From assembly GCA_002412795.1 (NCBI GenBank), contig DHVS01000042.1, forward strand, positions 1,821 to 63,476: a stretch of DNA of 61,656 nucleotides, in the 5' to 3' direction. The notes under the pieces are model-generated. The model was not told the DNA's origin. It ran no database searches and saw only the letters and a list, made by a program, of their open reading frames with translations. Source of the DNA: a bacterium UBP2_UBA5202. GTDB taxonomy: Bacteria; Edwardsbacteria; AC1; EtOH8. Both the position numbers and the translations under genes were made by a program. Position 1 is the stretch's first letter, and every line of letters starts with the position of its first letter. This document shows positions 32,876-41,706 of the stretch, piece after piece.

Positions 32876-34111
32876 TTACCCGTTGAACAGGTCGGAGAAC
32901 CAACCCTTCATCTTGCCCATCAGTGATTCGAACAGATGGGATTCGTCGATGCCCGGCCCGTCCTTCTTGAAACGCTTCTCGTAGCCGTAAAGCACCAGTC
33001 CCACCGCCGTGGCATATTTTGGGTCGCGCACCAGGTCGGTGATCCCGCCCAGGCCCTTGGGCTCGCCCACCCGCACCGGCTGGTTGAACACCTGCTCGGC
33101 CAGCACAGTGGCCCCGGCCATCTTGGCGCTGCCGCCGGTCAGCACTATCCCGGCCCCGATGGTCTCGCCGGCCTCGGCCCGCTTGATCTCGCGGTGGGCC
33201 AGGCTGAAGATCTCCTCCATCCGGGGTTCTATGATCTGGGCCAGCACCTGGCGGGAGATGGTCCTCTCCTCGCGCCCGGCCACCCCGGAAACAGCGATCA
33301 TCTCGTCCTCCTTGACCTCGCTGATGGTGGCGCAGCCGTATTTCTGCTTGATCAGCTCGGCCTGCTCGTAGGGGGTCTTTAAGCCGATGGCGATGTCGTT
33401 GGTCAGGTTGTGCCCGCCCAGCCCGATCACCGCGGTATGGCAGATGGCGTCCTCGTAGAACAGGGCGATGTCGGTGGTTCCGCCGCCGATGTCCAGCAGG
33501 GCCACCCCCAGGGCTTTTTCGTCCGGGGTCAGCACCGCGTAGCTGGAGGCCAGGGGCTGCAGCACCAGGTCGTTGACCTTGAGCCCGGCCCGCTTGATGC
33601 TTTTGTAGATGTTCTCGGCCGAGGTCACCGCCCCGGTCACGATGTGGACCTCCGCCTCCAGCCGCACCCCGGACATCCCGATGGGATCCTTGATCCCCCG
33701 CTGGGTGTCCACTATGAAACCCTGGGGGATGACGTGCAGCATCTCCCGGTCCATGGGAACGTAGACCGCCTGGGCCGCGTCGATCACCCGGTCCACGTCG
33801 GACTGGGTTATTTCCTGGCTGCCCCGGGCCACTGCGATCACCCCCCGGGAGTTGATGGAGCGGATGTGGTCCCCGGCGATGCCGGCGTAGACCGAATCCA
33901 CCTTGATCCCGGCCATCTGCTCGGCGTCGGAGACCGCCTTTTCGATGGCCTTGGCTGTCTTCTCCAGGTTGACCACCACCCCCCGGCGCAGGCCTTCGCT
34001 GGAGTTGCAGGTTCCCACCCCCACTATCTTCAATTCGTCCCGGTCCACTTCGGCAATGATGCAGGCAATTTTAGTGGTTCCCAGGTCCAACCCCACTATG
34101 GTGTTCGCCAT
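32876..34111 (-). CDS. ftsA: Cell division protein FtsA
   Basis: An actin-like ATPase that anchors FtsZ to the membrane. It is 411 residues, a normal length. Visible: IVGLDLGTTKIACIIAEV (phosphate 1), VALLDIGGGTTDIALF (phosphate 2), GIVLTGGSAKMAG (adenosine loop), and a 1C SHS2 domain region around residues 85-165. It ends in an amphipathic helix, MGKMKGWFSDLFNG, for membrane binding. GGAGG precedes the ATG. It lies between ftsQ and ftsZ, in the usual order. Confidence 0.96.
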   Translation of the reverse strand: MANTIVGLDLGTTKIACIIAEVDRDELKIVGVGTCNSSEGLRRGVVVNLEKTAKAIEKAVSDAEQMAGIKVDSVYAGIAGDHIRSINSRGVIAVARGSQEITQSDVDRVIDAAQAVYVPMDREMLHVIPQGFIVDTQRGIKDPIGMSGVRLEAEVHIVTGAVTSAENIYKSIKRAGLKVNDLVLQPLASSYAVLTPDEKALGVALLDIGGGTTDIALFYEDAICHTAVIGLGGHNLTNDIAIGLKTPYEQAELIKQKYGCATISEVKEDEMIAVSGVAGREERTISRQVLAQIIEPRMEEIFSLAHREIKRAEAGETIGAGIVLTGGSAKMAGATVLAEQVFNQPVRVGEPKGLGGITDLVRDPKYATAVGLVLYGYEKRFKKDGPGIDESHLFESLMGKMKGWFSDLFNG

Positions 34112-34257
34112 ATTATTTTCGGGCCTCCTTTATATTCATTCCCCAGTTCGCTCCTGGGTAGATTCGTATTGACTTCGTTACTGTTTACGTGCCCTGAGCT
34201 GCCAGGCTGAGTTTATCGAAGCCGTGTCTAAGGGCTGTTTACCATTTCCCATTTATC

Positions 34258-35019
34258 TTACTGCTGCCCTGCCTGATTCTGGGCCACCTGGCCTGATATC
34301 ACCGCCTGGTCCTTGAACCTCAGGTCTATCTCCGCCGACTTAAGGCCGTTGTTGTTCTGGGTCTTTAGGACTTCCTCCATCCGGTAATATTTGTCGGAAA
34401 AATTCCCATTACCAAAATGAACCAGGGTGCCGTCCGGCAGGCGCAGTTTGATGTCTTCATCATCACCGGGATCCACCAGGCATTCCCGGTCCAGATTCGC
34501 TGCCACTATTAACAGGTTGATGGCCCGGTGCCGTCCGGGCTGGCTGGCGCCCAAGATCCTCAACCTGGGCAGGTTTCCGGAAAAACTGTCTGGAAACACC
34601 ACGCCTTCTTCGTCCATGGCTATCAGGGTGTCCGACTCCAGCACTGCCAGGGCCTGCCGTTCTTCCACCGTCAGCCTTAAGGTTCCCCAGGGCATGACTG
34701 TGACCGAGATTTTTTTGATGGCCGGGTATTTTTGGGTCAGGCTTTTATTGATCCCTGTTCCATCCACCTTCCAAAAGGTCCGCCCCAGGTTCTGCTTTGC
34801 CATGTCCATAATGGCCTGGCAAGAGACCAGGCGCTGTCCGTATACTTCAATGGAGGTGATCTTCCAGGCCCCTTTTTTCAGGATCCAGGTCCAACCGGCC
34901 CGCAAGCCAAAGGCCAGCCCGGCCATGACCAGAAGCACTGCCACCTGCCGGAAACGCTTTTTGCGCCCTTCCCGTTTTCTGACCCTTAAGGCCTGCCCTC
35001 TGTCAAAATATTGTTTCAT
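34258..35019 (-). CDS. ftsQ: Cell division protein FtsQ
   Basis: A bitopic divisome protein of 253 residues. A basic cytoplasmic N-terminus (RVRKREGRKKRFRQ) precedes one membrane helix (~26-46). A periplasmic POTRA domain starts ITSIEVYGQRLVSCQAI, followed by the FtsQ beta-domain (VEERQALAVLESDTLIAMDEEGVVF). It sits between murB and ftsA, matching its conserved position. Sequence conservation is low, as is normal; identity rests on POTRA motifs and synteny. Confidence 0.88.
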   Translation of the reverse strand: MKQYFDRGQALRVRKREGRKKRFRQVAVLLVMAGLAFGLRAGWTWILKKGAWKITSIEVYGQRLVSCQAIMDMAKQNLGRTFWKVDGTGINKSLTQKYPAIKKISVTVMPWGTLRLTVEERQALAVLESDTLIAMDEEGVVFPDSFSGNLPRLRILGASQPGRHRAINLLIVAANLDRECLVDPGDDEDIKLRLPDGTLVHFGNGNFSDKYYRMEEVLKTQNNNGLKSAEIDLRFKDQAVISGQVAQNQAGQQ

Positions 35020-35111
35020 TTGACCATTTAATCTTTTCGGAAATAGACAGGATTAACATGATTTCACCGGGGAAATTTTAAAACATGTAAACCCTGGTAA
35101 AAGCCCTTTCC

Positions 35112-36017
35112 TTATTTCCCCAGGATCTTGACCTCGGGGATCAGCCTGATGCCCAGCCGCTGGTAGGCCTGGCTTTGGATCTTTTTTATCAGGGCCAGCA
35201 CTTCAGCCGCCTTGGCCCCCCCCTGGTTGACTATGAAATTGGCGTGCTTGACCGAGACCGCCGCCCCGCCCAGCTTCTGGCCCTTCATCCCGGCCACCGC
35301 TATCAGCCTCTTGGCAGAATCGCCCGGCGGGTTCTTGAAGATGCACCCGGCAGAGGGCAGGGTGAGCGGCTGGTTCTTCTTGCGTTTGGAAAGGTAGAGG
35401 GCCATGGCTTTTTTGATACTGCTCCGGCGCCCCGGCTTAAGCTCCAGCTCGGCCCCGGTGATCACAAACCCCTTGGGATAATTAGCCTGGCGGTAGGAAA
35501 AATCTATCTGCTTGGGGGAAAGTTTCAGTTTCTTTCCCTCCGGCGTCAGCCCCCAGACCTTTTTTACCGAGTCGGCCATCTGTCCGCCGTAGGCCCCGGC
35601 GTTCATCACCAGCGCCCCGCCCAGGGAGCCGGGGATCCCCACCGCCCACTCCATCCCGGACAAACCCTCCCTGGCGCAGTAATCCACCAGGGCCGGAAGG
35701 GAATATCCGCTGTCCACCGTCAGGCGGTTCTTGTCCCGGGAAAGATTCTTGAAACCCCTGGCGATCTTGATCACCACCCCTTTGTATCCCCGGTCTTCGG
35801 CCAGCAGGTTGGAGCCGTTGCCCAGGACATAGTAATTCAGTTTTTGCCTTTTTATTTTTACCAGCAATTCCGCCAGGGAATGCTCTCCATAAGGGATGGC
35901 CAGCATCTCCGCCGGACCGCCGATCCGGAAGGAAGTGTGCCCGCTCAGCGGCTCGTTGAAAAGGAATTCCCCGGCCAGCCCCTGGGGCAGATCAAGTATC
36001 TTTGATGACTTAACCAT
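35112..36017 (-). CDS. murB: UDP-N-acetylenolpyruvoylglucosamine reductase
   Basis: Reduces UDP-GlcNAc-enolpyruvate to UDP-MurNAc using FAD and NADPH. It is 301 residues, type II size. FAD motifs: YVLGNGSNLLAEDRGYKG and AVGIPGSLGGALVMNAGAYGG. The catalytic end region is PSAGCIFKNPPGDSAKRLI, followed by GGAAVSVKHANFIVN. It overlaps the end of murC by 8 bp, and ftsQ follows. Confidence 0.95.
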   Translation of the reverse strand: MVKSSKILDLPQGLAGEFLFNEPLSGHTSFRIGGPAEMLAIPYGEHSLAELLVKIKRQKLNYYVLGNGSNLLAEDRGYKGVVIKIARGFKNLSRDKNRLTVDSGYSLPALVDYCAREGLSGMEWAVGIPGSLGGALVMNAGAYGGQMADSVKKVWGLTPEGKKLKLSPKQIDFSYRQANYPKGFVITGAELELKPGRRSSIKKAMALYLSKRKKNQPLTLPSAGCIFKNPPGDSAKRLIAVAGMKGQKLGGAAVSVKHANFIVNQGGAKAAEVLALIKKIQSQAYQRLGIRLIPEVKILGK

Positions 36018-37371
36018 TCAAATACTCCTCCCCGGCTTTGTAGATATCGCCGGCTCCCAAAGTTATTATGATATCGCCGGGCCGGGCCAGGGTTTTAAGC
36101 TCGGCGGCCACTTGCGACCTTTGTTCGATGTAATGCACCTGGCGGTGCCCCAGTTCCCGGGCGGCGTCGGCCACCAGTTTGCCGCTGACCCCCTCGATCG
36201 GCTGTTCCCGGGCCGGATAGATGCCGGTGACCATCAAAAGATCTGCCTGATAGAAGGCCGAACCGAATTCCCTGTAAAAATCGCGGGTGCGGCTGTAGAG
36301 GTGCGGTTGAAACACCGCGATCACCCGGCGGCCGAAGGCGTCCTTGGCGGCCTTCAGGGTGGCCTCGATCTCGGTGGGATGGTGCCCGTAGTCATCTATC
36401 ACCAGGACGCCGTTCTTTTCCCCCTTGATCTCGAACCGGCGGTAAACCCCGCTGAACTCGGAGAGGGCCTGGGCAATGACGCTGAACGGGATCTCCAGGT
36501 CCAGGCCCACCGCCACCGCCGCCAGGGAATTCTTGACGTTGTGCATCCCCGGCAGTTTCAGCCTGATCTGCCCGAACTCCCCCCGGCCGTTGAAGGCGGT
36601 GTAGGAAGTTTCCATTCCGTTGAACTTGACATCCTTGGCCTTGAGCTCGGCCTGGGGGGAAAAGCCGTAGGTGATGCAGCGCTTCTCCAGCCGGGGCAGG
36701 ATGGCCTGGACCCCCTTTTCATCCAGGCAGGCCACGATGGCCCCGTAGAAAGGGACCTTGTTGGCGAACTCCACAAAGGCGTTCTTGATCTCGTCCAGGT
36801 CCTTGTAACAGTCCAGATGCTCGGCCTCGATGGTGGTGATCACCGCCAGGGTGGGCGATAGTTTAAGGAACGAACGGTCAAATTCATCGGCCTCGGCCAC
36901 CAGATACTGGCCGGCCCCCAGCTTGGCGTTGCTGCCCAGGGTTTTAACCTTGCCGCCGATCACCAGGGTGGGGTCCATCCCGGCTTTGGTCAGCACCTGC
37001 CCGATCATGGAGGTGGTAGTGGTCTTGCCGTGGGTGCCGGCCACCCCGATACCGTATTTCATCCGCATCAGCTCGGCCAGCATCTCGGCCCGCCGGATCA
37101 CCGGGATCTTGCGGTCCCGGGCGGCCCGGACCTCGGGGTTGTCATCGTGGACGGCCGAGGAGGTGACCACCACCTCCACCTGGCCCAGGTTCTCGGGCCG
37201 GTGGCCCTCGGCGATCCTGGCCCCCATCTGCTGGAGGCGCTCGGTGACCTCGGAAAGTTTCAGGTCCGAGCCGGAGACCTGGTAGCCCAGGTTCAGCAGG
37301 ACCTCGGCGATGCCGCTCATCCCGATCCCGCCTATCCCCACAAAATGGATTTTTTTGATTTTTCCGAACAT
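36010..37371 (-). CDS. murC: UDP-N-acetylmuramate--L-alanine ligase
   Basis: The ATP-dependent ligase adding L-Ala to UDP-MurNAc. It is 453 residues from the ATG at 37371 (MFGKIKKIHFVGIGGIGMSG). Upstream in-frame codons lie in a repeat-rich gap and do not resemble MurC. Visible: the N-terminal GIGGIGMSG dinucleotide-like loop, ATP motif VAGTHGKTTTTSM, EADEFDRSFLKL, and IDDYGHHPTEIEATL near residue 330. It lies downstream of murG, with murB following. Confidence 0.96.
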   Translation of the reverse strand: MFGKIKKIHFVGIGGIGMSGIAEVLLNLGYQVSGSDLKLSEVTERLQQMGARIAEGHRPENLGQVEVVVTSSAVHDDNPEVRAARDRKIPVIRRAEMLAELMRMKYGIGVAGTHGKTTTTSMIGQVLTKAGMDPTLVIGGKVKTLGSNAKLGAGQYLVAEADEFDRSFLKLSPTLAVITTIEAEHLDCYKDLDEIKNAFVEFANKVPFYGAIVACLDEKGVQAILPRLEKRCITYGFSPQAELKAKDVKFNGMETSYTAFNGRGEFGQIRLKLPGMHNVKNSLAAVAVGLDLEIPFSVIAQALSEFSGVYRRFEIKGEKNGVLVIDDYGHHPTEIEATLKAAKDAFGRRVIAVFQPHLYSRTRDFYREFGSAFYQADLLMVTGIYPAREQPIEGVSGKLVADAARELGHRQVHYIEQRSQVAAELKTLARPGDIIITLGAGDIYKAGEEYLNG

Positions 37372-37402
37372 TTGATTGTTGTGATAATTTGTAGTATTTC
37401 TG

Positions 37403-37502
37403 GCCACTAAAACACTAAGACACGAAGATTTTATTCTGAGAGGATTAACATGATTAACAAAATTACATCTTTTTGTGCCTTCGTGGCTTGGTGGCAAAAG
37501 AG
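37403..37502. repeat. Dispersed intergenic repeat (CACTAAGACACGAAG family)
   Basis: The murG-murC gap begins GGCCACTAAAACACTAAGAC and ends GTGCCTTCGTGGCTTGGTGG, imperfect inverted ends. The centre carries AGGATTAACATGATTAA, similar to sequences near 5510 and 35045. Related ends occur at 21036, 27895, 41580 and 58870-59030. Confidence 0.5.
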
Positions 37503-38597
37503 TTACGATAATTTTGATATTTTTTCGGCTATTTCCCGGGCCGCTTCCGGCCGGGCCAGATCTTTCGCAGCTTCGGACATTGCCTTATATTTTTTGCCGT
37601 CGAAAAGGATCTCAGTTATTTTCTGGGATAAGATCTGTCCGGTCAGTTCCCGGTCCAGAACCGTCTCCGCCGCTCCGGCTTTTTCCAAGCTGCGGGCGTT
37701 GTACTCCTGATGGTTGCTGGCGGCGTAGGGAAATGGGATCAAGATCGAAGGCAGGCCGCAGGCCAGAGTTTCCGAGACCCCGGCCCCGGACCGGCTGATG
37801 ACAAGGTCGGAGGCGGCCATGGCAGAAGGCATCTTGTCTATGTAAACCAGAACTTTGACCGAAGCTTTGGAGTTTTGGCATTTCTCCGTTACCAGGCCGA
37901 GATCTTTTTGGCCGGTTTGAAAGATGATCTGAATGTCCTTCAGATGACCTGTCTGGTCCAGGTGAATAAAGGAATCCAGCACCGCCAGGTTTATGCTGTG
38001 GGCTCCCTGGCTGCCCCCGAAGACCAGGATGGTCTTTTTGCCCGGTTCCAGGCCGAATTCTTTGAGCCCCTGTTCCCTTGAGATCTTTCCCATCTCCCGG
38101 CGGATGGGGTTGCCGGTAAAAGATACTTTCGCCTTTTTATCCAAGTACTGAGAGCATTCGGAAAAGCCTCCGTATATCTCTCCGGCAAAACGGGACAGGA
38201 ATCTCACCGCTTTGCTGGGCATCACATCCAGCGCCAGCAGGGACACCGGGATCCGGAGCATCCAGGCGGCCAGCACCGGCGGGGCCGAGACATATCCCCC
38301 GGTTCCCAGGACCGCATCCGGCCTTATGATGATCATGTAAAAGAGCGACTGCAGGGTGGCCAGGAAAAAACTGAAGGGAAAAAGCATCTTCTGCCAATGG
38401 GATTTTCCCAGGTAACCTCCGATGGTGATGTATTTCAGCCGGTAACCGGTTCCCGGCAGCACCCGGGCCTCAATGCCCTTCTTGGTGCCTATGAATTCCG
38501 CCTGGTTGCCTGATGCCAGTTTGACAAACTCAGCGGCTACCGCCAGCCCGGGATAAAGATGCCCGCCGGTTCCGCCTCCGACTATCAAAAGTTTCAT
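37503..38597 (-). CDS. murG: UDP-GlcNAc:lipid I transferase MurG
   Basis: A peripheral inner-membrane GT-B glycosyltransferase converting lipid I to lipid II; 364 residues. The start is the ATG at 38597, directly after GGAGGAAGG; the frame upstream begins only with GTG. Motifs: LLIVGGGTGGHLYPGLAVA, LVFGGSQGAHSINL, SRSGAGVSETLACGLPSILIPFPYA with the donor-site acidic and glutamine residues at HQEYNA. It overlaps the 3' end of ftsW by 68 bp. Confidence 0.96.
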   Translation of the reverse strand: MKLLIVGGGTGGHLYPGLAVAAEFVKLASGNQAEFIGTKKGIEARVLPGTGYRLKYITIGGYLGKSHWQKMLFPFSFFLATLQSLFYMIIIRPDAVLGTGGYVSAPPVLAAWMLRIPVSLLALDVMPSKAVRFLSRFAGEIYGGFSECSQYLDKKAKVSFTGNPIRREMGKISREQGLKEFGLEPGKKTILVFGGSQGAHSINLAVLDSFIHLDQTGHLKDIQIIFQTGQKDLGLVTEKCQNSKASVKVLVYIDKMPSAMAASDLVISRSGAGVSETLACGLPSILIPFPYAASNHQEYNARSLEKAGAAETVLDRELTGQILSQKITEILFDGKKYKAMSEAAKDLARPEAAREIAEKISKLS

Positions 38598-40185
38598 CCT
38601 TCCTCCAATCACTGCCTGCGCCGGGCCGGTCGGCCCGGTAACGCGAAAGGTTCAGCATCAGGCCGGCCGCCGCCCCGTTGACCAGCAGGGCCGAACCGCC
38701 AAAGCTCAGGAACGGCAGGGGTATCCCGGTAATGGGAAAAAGCCCCGTGGCCACCATGATGTTCACCGCCGCCTGAATGAATATTCCCAGGCTTAAACCA
38801 AGCATCAGATAAGATTCAAAGGCCTCCGGCATCTGGCGGGCCATTTTGATCCCCCGCCATAGGATGACCCAGAAAAGAACCAGCACCGCCGCTGCGATCA
38901 GCAATCCGCCTTCCTCGGCAATGATGGAAAATATGAAATCGGTGTGGGCTTCAGGCAGGAACAGCAGCTTTTGTCGGCTCTGCCCCATCCCCACTCCCAG
39001 CAGCCCCCCCGAACCGATCCCCAGAAGCGATTGGTAGGTCTGGCTGAGGGCGTTCTTGAATCCGCCCAGTTCCTGGGGCGAAGGGACATGACCGAGCATT
39101 TTTTGAAATTGCAGGGAAACCGCCGACTGAAAATCGGAACTTGGGAGATGGAACAGTGTGCTTAGTTCATCGGAACCCTGGGAAGCCCACCAGAATCCGG
39201 CCAGCCGGTTCTTAACGTGGCTGAACTTTAGCGCCAGGCCCGCAAAAACCGCCATTCCCAGCCCTAGCACCGCGAACCAGGCCGGCTGGTTGACCCCGCC
39301 CAGGTAGATCAAGAGCAATCCCAGCACTGCTATCACCAAGGTGCTGCCGAAATCAGGCTGAAGCAGCACCGACGCGCATACCAAGACAATGCAGGCCAAA
39401 ACCGGAAAAAATCCCTGTTTCAAGCTTTTCATCTTTTCCCCCCGGCGGGCCATGAAATCGGCTAAAAATAGCACCAGAAAAAACTTGGCAAACTCGGCCG
39501 GCTGGACCCCCAAAAACCAGCTCTTGGCCCCCCGCACTGCCCGGGCCGCGAAAGGAGTGATGTACAGGATCAGCAGCAGGACCATGAACACCGGCCCGAT
39601 CAGGTGCCGCACTTTGCGGTAGTTGATCTTGAAGGCGGCAATGAAGGCCAGGGCCGCCGCCAGAAAACGCCAGAGGGTTCCCTTTAATATCCCCAGCCGG
39701 TAATAGAACGATCGGCCCCGGATCTCCCGGGGAAAGGCCGACTGCAGCAGCATTCTGTTCAGCTTTACCAGTTCCTCGCCTTCCGGGTTCTGGGCCAGCA
39801 TCCCGGCAGCGGCCTTTGATATTTTTACATCCTTAAAAGCCAGGTCGTCGTAAATGCCACCACCCAGCAGCAGCGGGTTAAGCGCTTCGGACAGGATCTT
39901 CTTTAAACTGTCGGCGTCGACCTTTTTCAAACTGCCGTAATGCCCCAGCTGATAAAGGACCGAAGCCGGGAGCCGGCTTTTTATCAGGGCGGGAACCCCC
40001 TCCCGCCCCTGGGAGATCTTTTGGGCCAGCGCGGCCGGCTGTTTGAAATCGCGGGACCGGAACAGGGCGGAATTGCCGGATATCAGATAATCGCTGACGC
40101 TGTAGCTCATCACAAAGCCGTAGCCGGCCAAAAGCAGCACTGCCACCAGCAACAGATGGTCTATTTCCCCCTTACGGTAGTTCAT
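38530..40185 (-). CDS. ftsW: FtsW lipid II polymerase with large insertions
   Basis: A SEDS peptidoglycan polymerase. Core motifs: GAKSWFLGVQPAEFAKFFLVLFLA, QPDFGSTLVIAVLGLLLIYLGG, SLLGIGSGGLLGVGMGQSRQKLLFLPEAHTDFIFSI-type block (~387-420), and GIPLPFLSFGGSALL. At 551 residues it is well above the usual ~370-420. The extra length lies in the first extracytoplasmic loop (~33-165, charged and helical, after GYGFVMSYSV) and in the large loop before the catalytic GIGSGG block (~330-385). The arginine-rich C-terminus overlaps murG by 68 bp; its start overlaps murD by 14 bp. Insertions could bind an unknown divisome partner. Confidence 0.93.
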   Translation of the reverse strand: MNYRKGEIDHLLLVAVLLLAGYGFVMSYSVSDYLISGNSALFRSRDFKQPAALAQKISQGREGVPALIKSRLPASVLYQLGHYGSLKKVDADSLKKILSEALNPLLLGGGIYDDLAFKDVKISKAAAGMLAQNPEGEELVKLNRMLLQSAFPREIRGRSFYYRLGILKGTLWRFLAAALAFIAAFKINYRKVRHLIGPVFMVLLLILYITPFAARAVRGAKSWFLGVQPAEFAKFFLVLFLADFMARRGEKMKSLKQGFFPVLACIVLVCASVLLQPDFGSTLVIAVLGLLLIYLGGVNQPAWFAVLGLGMAVFAGLALKFSHVKNRLAGFWWASQGSDELSTLFHLPSSDFQSAVSLQFQKMLGHVPSPQELGGFKNALSQTYQSLLGIGSGGLLGVGMGQSRQKLLFLPEAHTDFIFSIIAEEGGLLIAAAVLVLFWVILWRGIKMARQMPEAFESYLMLGLSLGIFIQAAVNIMVATGLFPITGIPLPFLSFGGSALLVNGAAAGLMLNLSRYRADRPGAGSDWRKDETFDSRRRNRRASLSRAGGSR

Positions 40186-41545
40186 TCTTCTTCAATCCGG
40201 CCACAGCCTGTTTGAACTGGTTGCCCCGGTCCTCAAAATCCTTGAACATATCAAAACTGGTGGCCCCCGGCACCAGCATCACCAGCTGGCCAGGCCGGGC
40301 CAGAACCGAGGCCTGCAAAACCGCCTCTTTCATGCTGCTGGCCTTGTGAAGATTCTTCATTCCCAGATTTGAAAGCTCCCGTTCAATCCGGTCCCGGCAT
40401 TCTCCTATCAACACCGCTGCCCCTGCTTTTTCGGCGATCTCCTTAAGAAAATCGGAAAGGTCGACGTTCTTCTCCTTGCCACCGGCAATGACCACCATCT
40501 GTTCCCCGAAGGCCCGCAGCGAGCTGACCCCGGCCGCGGCATTGGTACACATGGAATTGTTGATGTAGCGGACACCGTTCACCATCCCCGCTTCCTCCAG
40601 CCGGTGGGGTACGCCTTTGAATGTTTCCAGCGCCTGTCTGATCGTGGCCGGAGAGATTTTCAGGATCATGGCCGCCGCCGCCGCCGCCATGGCATTTTGG
40701 ACATTGTGCTGTCCGGGCACCGTCAGTTCCGAAGCCTGCATCAGCGGGACCAGCTCTTTGCCCTGGGCCCAGCACATAGTCCCCTTATCAAGCCAGGTTC
40801 CCTGCTCCACCCGGTGCAAGAGGGAAAACATCATTTTTTGTGACCCGGCCCCTGATGTATATTTCAGCACCATCTTGTCGTCGGCATTCAAAACGGCATG
40901 ATCGGATGAGGTCTGGTTCTCCAGCAGTCTGGCCTTTAGTTTGGCGTAGGTCTCAAAATCGGAGTGCCGGTCCAGATGGTCGGGAGTGATGTTGGTGATG
41001 ATGCCGATATGAGGTTTGAAATCGACGACGGACTCCAGCTGAAAGGTGCTGACCTCGGCCACGATGAAGCTTTGGGGGCCGGCTTCCAGGGCCAGCTCGC
41101 AGACCGGACGCCCCGGCGCCAGGTTGCCGCCGATGTGGCAATCCATCCCAGCCGACTGCAATATTCCGCCCAGCATGGAAGTGGTGGTGGATTTTCCGTT
41201 GGTGCCGGTGATCCCGATGATTTTGGCCGGGGTCAACTGATAGGCCAGCTCCATCTCGCCGATCACCGGAATGCTCTTCTTTCGGGCCTCCGCCAACACC
41301 GGAAGTTCCAGCCTGACCCCGGGACTTATCACCACCAGATCGGCTTCCAAAACTTTTCCGGAATGTCCGCCGGACTCATACTCTATGCCGGCCGCCTTTA
41401 AGTCTGATTCTGTCTGGGGGCTTAAAGATCTTTCCTCGGACAACAGGACCCTGGCTCCGTTCTTTTTCAACAGACGGGCCGCCGCCAGGCCGCTTCTTCC
41501 GGCGCCGATCACCGCCGCTGTTTTATCTTTAAGTTCCAGTTTCAA
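40172..41545 (-). CDS. murD: UDP-N-acetylmuramoylalanine--D-glutamate ligase
   Basis: Adds D-Glu to UDP-MurNAc-L-Ala; 457 residues. Motifs: AVIGAGRSGLAAARLL at the N-terminus, ATP site IGITGTNGKSTTTSML, substrate region NSMCTNAAAG, and the C-terminal LVPGATSFDMFKDFEDRG. It lies between mraY and ftsW, overlapping ftsW by 14 bp. A repeat-rich gap of about 160 bp separates it from mraY. Confidence 0.96.
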   Translation of the reverse strand: MKLELKDKTAAVIGAGRSGLAAARLLKKNGARVLLSEERSLSPQTESDLKAAGIEYESGGHSGKVLEADLVVISPGVRLELPVLAEARKKSIPVIGEMELAYQLTPAKIIGITGTNGKSTTTSMLGGILQSAGMDCHIGGNLAPGRPVCELALEAGPQSFIVAEVSTFQLESVVDFKPHIGIITNITPDHLDRHSDFETYAKLKARLLENQTSSDHAVLNADDKMVLKYTSGAGSQKMMFSLLHRVEQGTWLDKGTMCWAQGKELVPLMQASELTVPGQHNVQNAMAAAAAAMILKISPATIRQALETFKGVPHRLEEAGMVNGVRYINNSMCTNAAAGVSSLRAFGEQMVVIAGGKEKNVDLSDFLKEIAEKAGAAVLIGECRDRIERELSNLGMKNLHKASSMKEAVLQASVLARPGQLVMLVPGATSFDMFKDFEDRGNQFKQAVAGLKKNELP

Positions 41546-41706
41546 ATTTTTGCTTTTTAGTGATTGTTGGCAATGATTACTGGCCCCCGAGACACCAAGA
41601 TACTAATGTTTTTTTAAATAAGAAATCGGAAGTTTTATTTGCGTCTTTTGTGCTTGGTTCGATTAACTCACCACATGTTTTGGAGCTAAATGGCTATGAT
41701 TATCTT

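Noticed and set aside
37372..37497. N-terminal extension of MurC
   Set aside because: The extra codons lie in a dispersed repeat and do not resemble MurC; the conserved sequence starts at the ATG at 37371.
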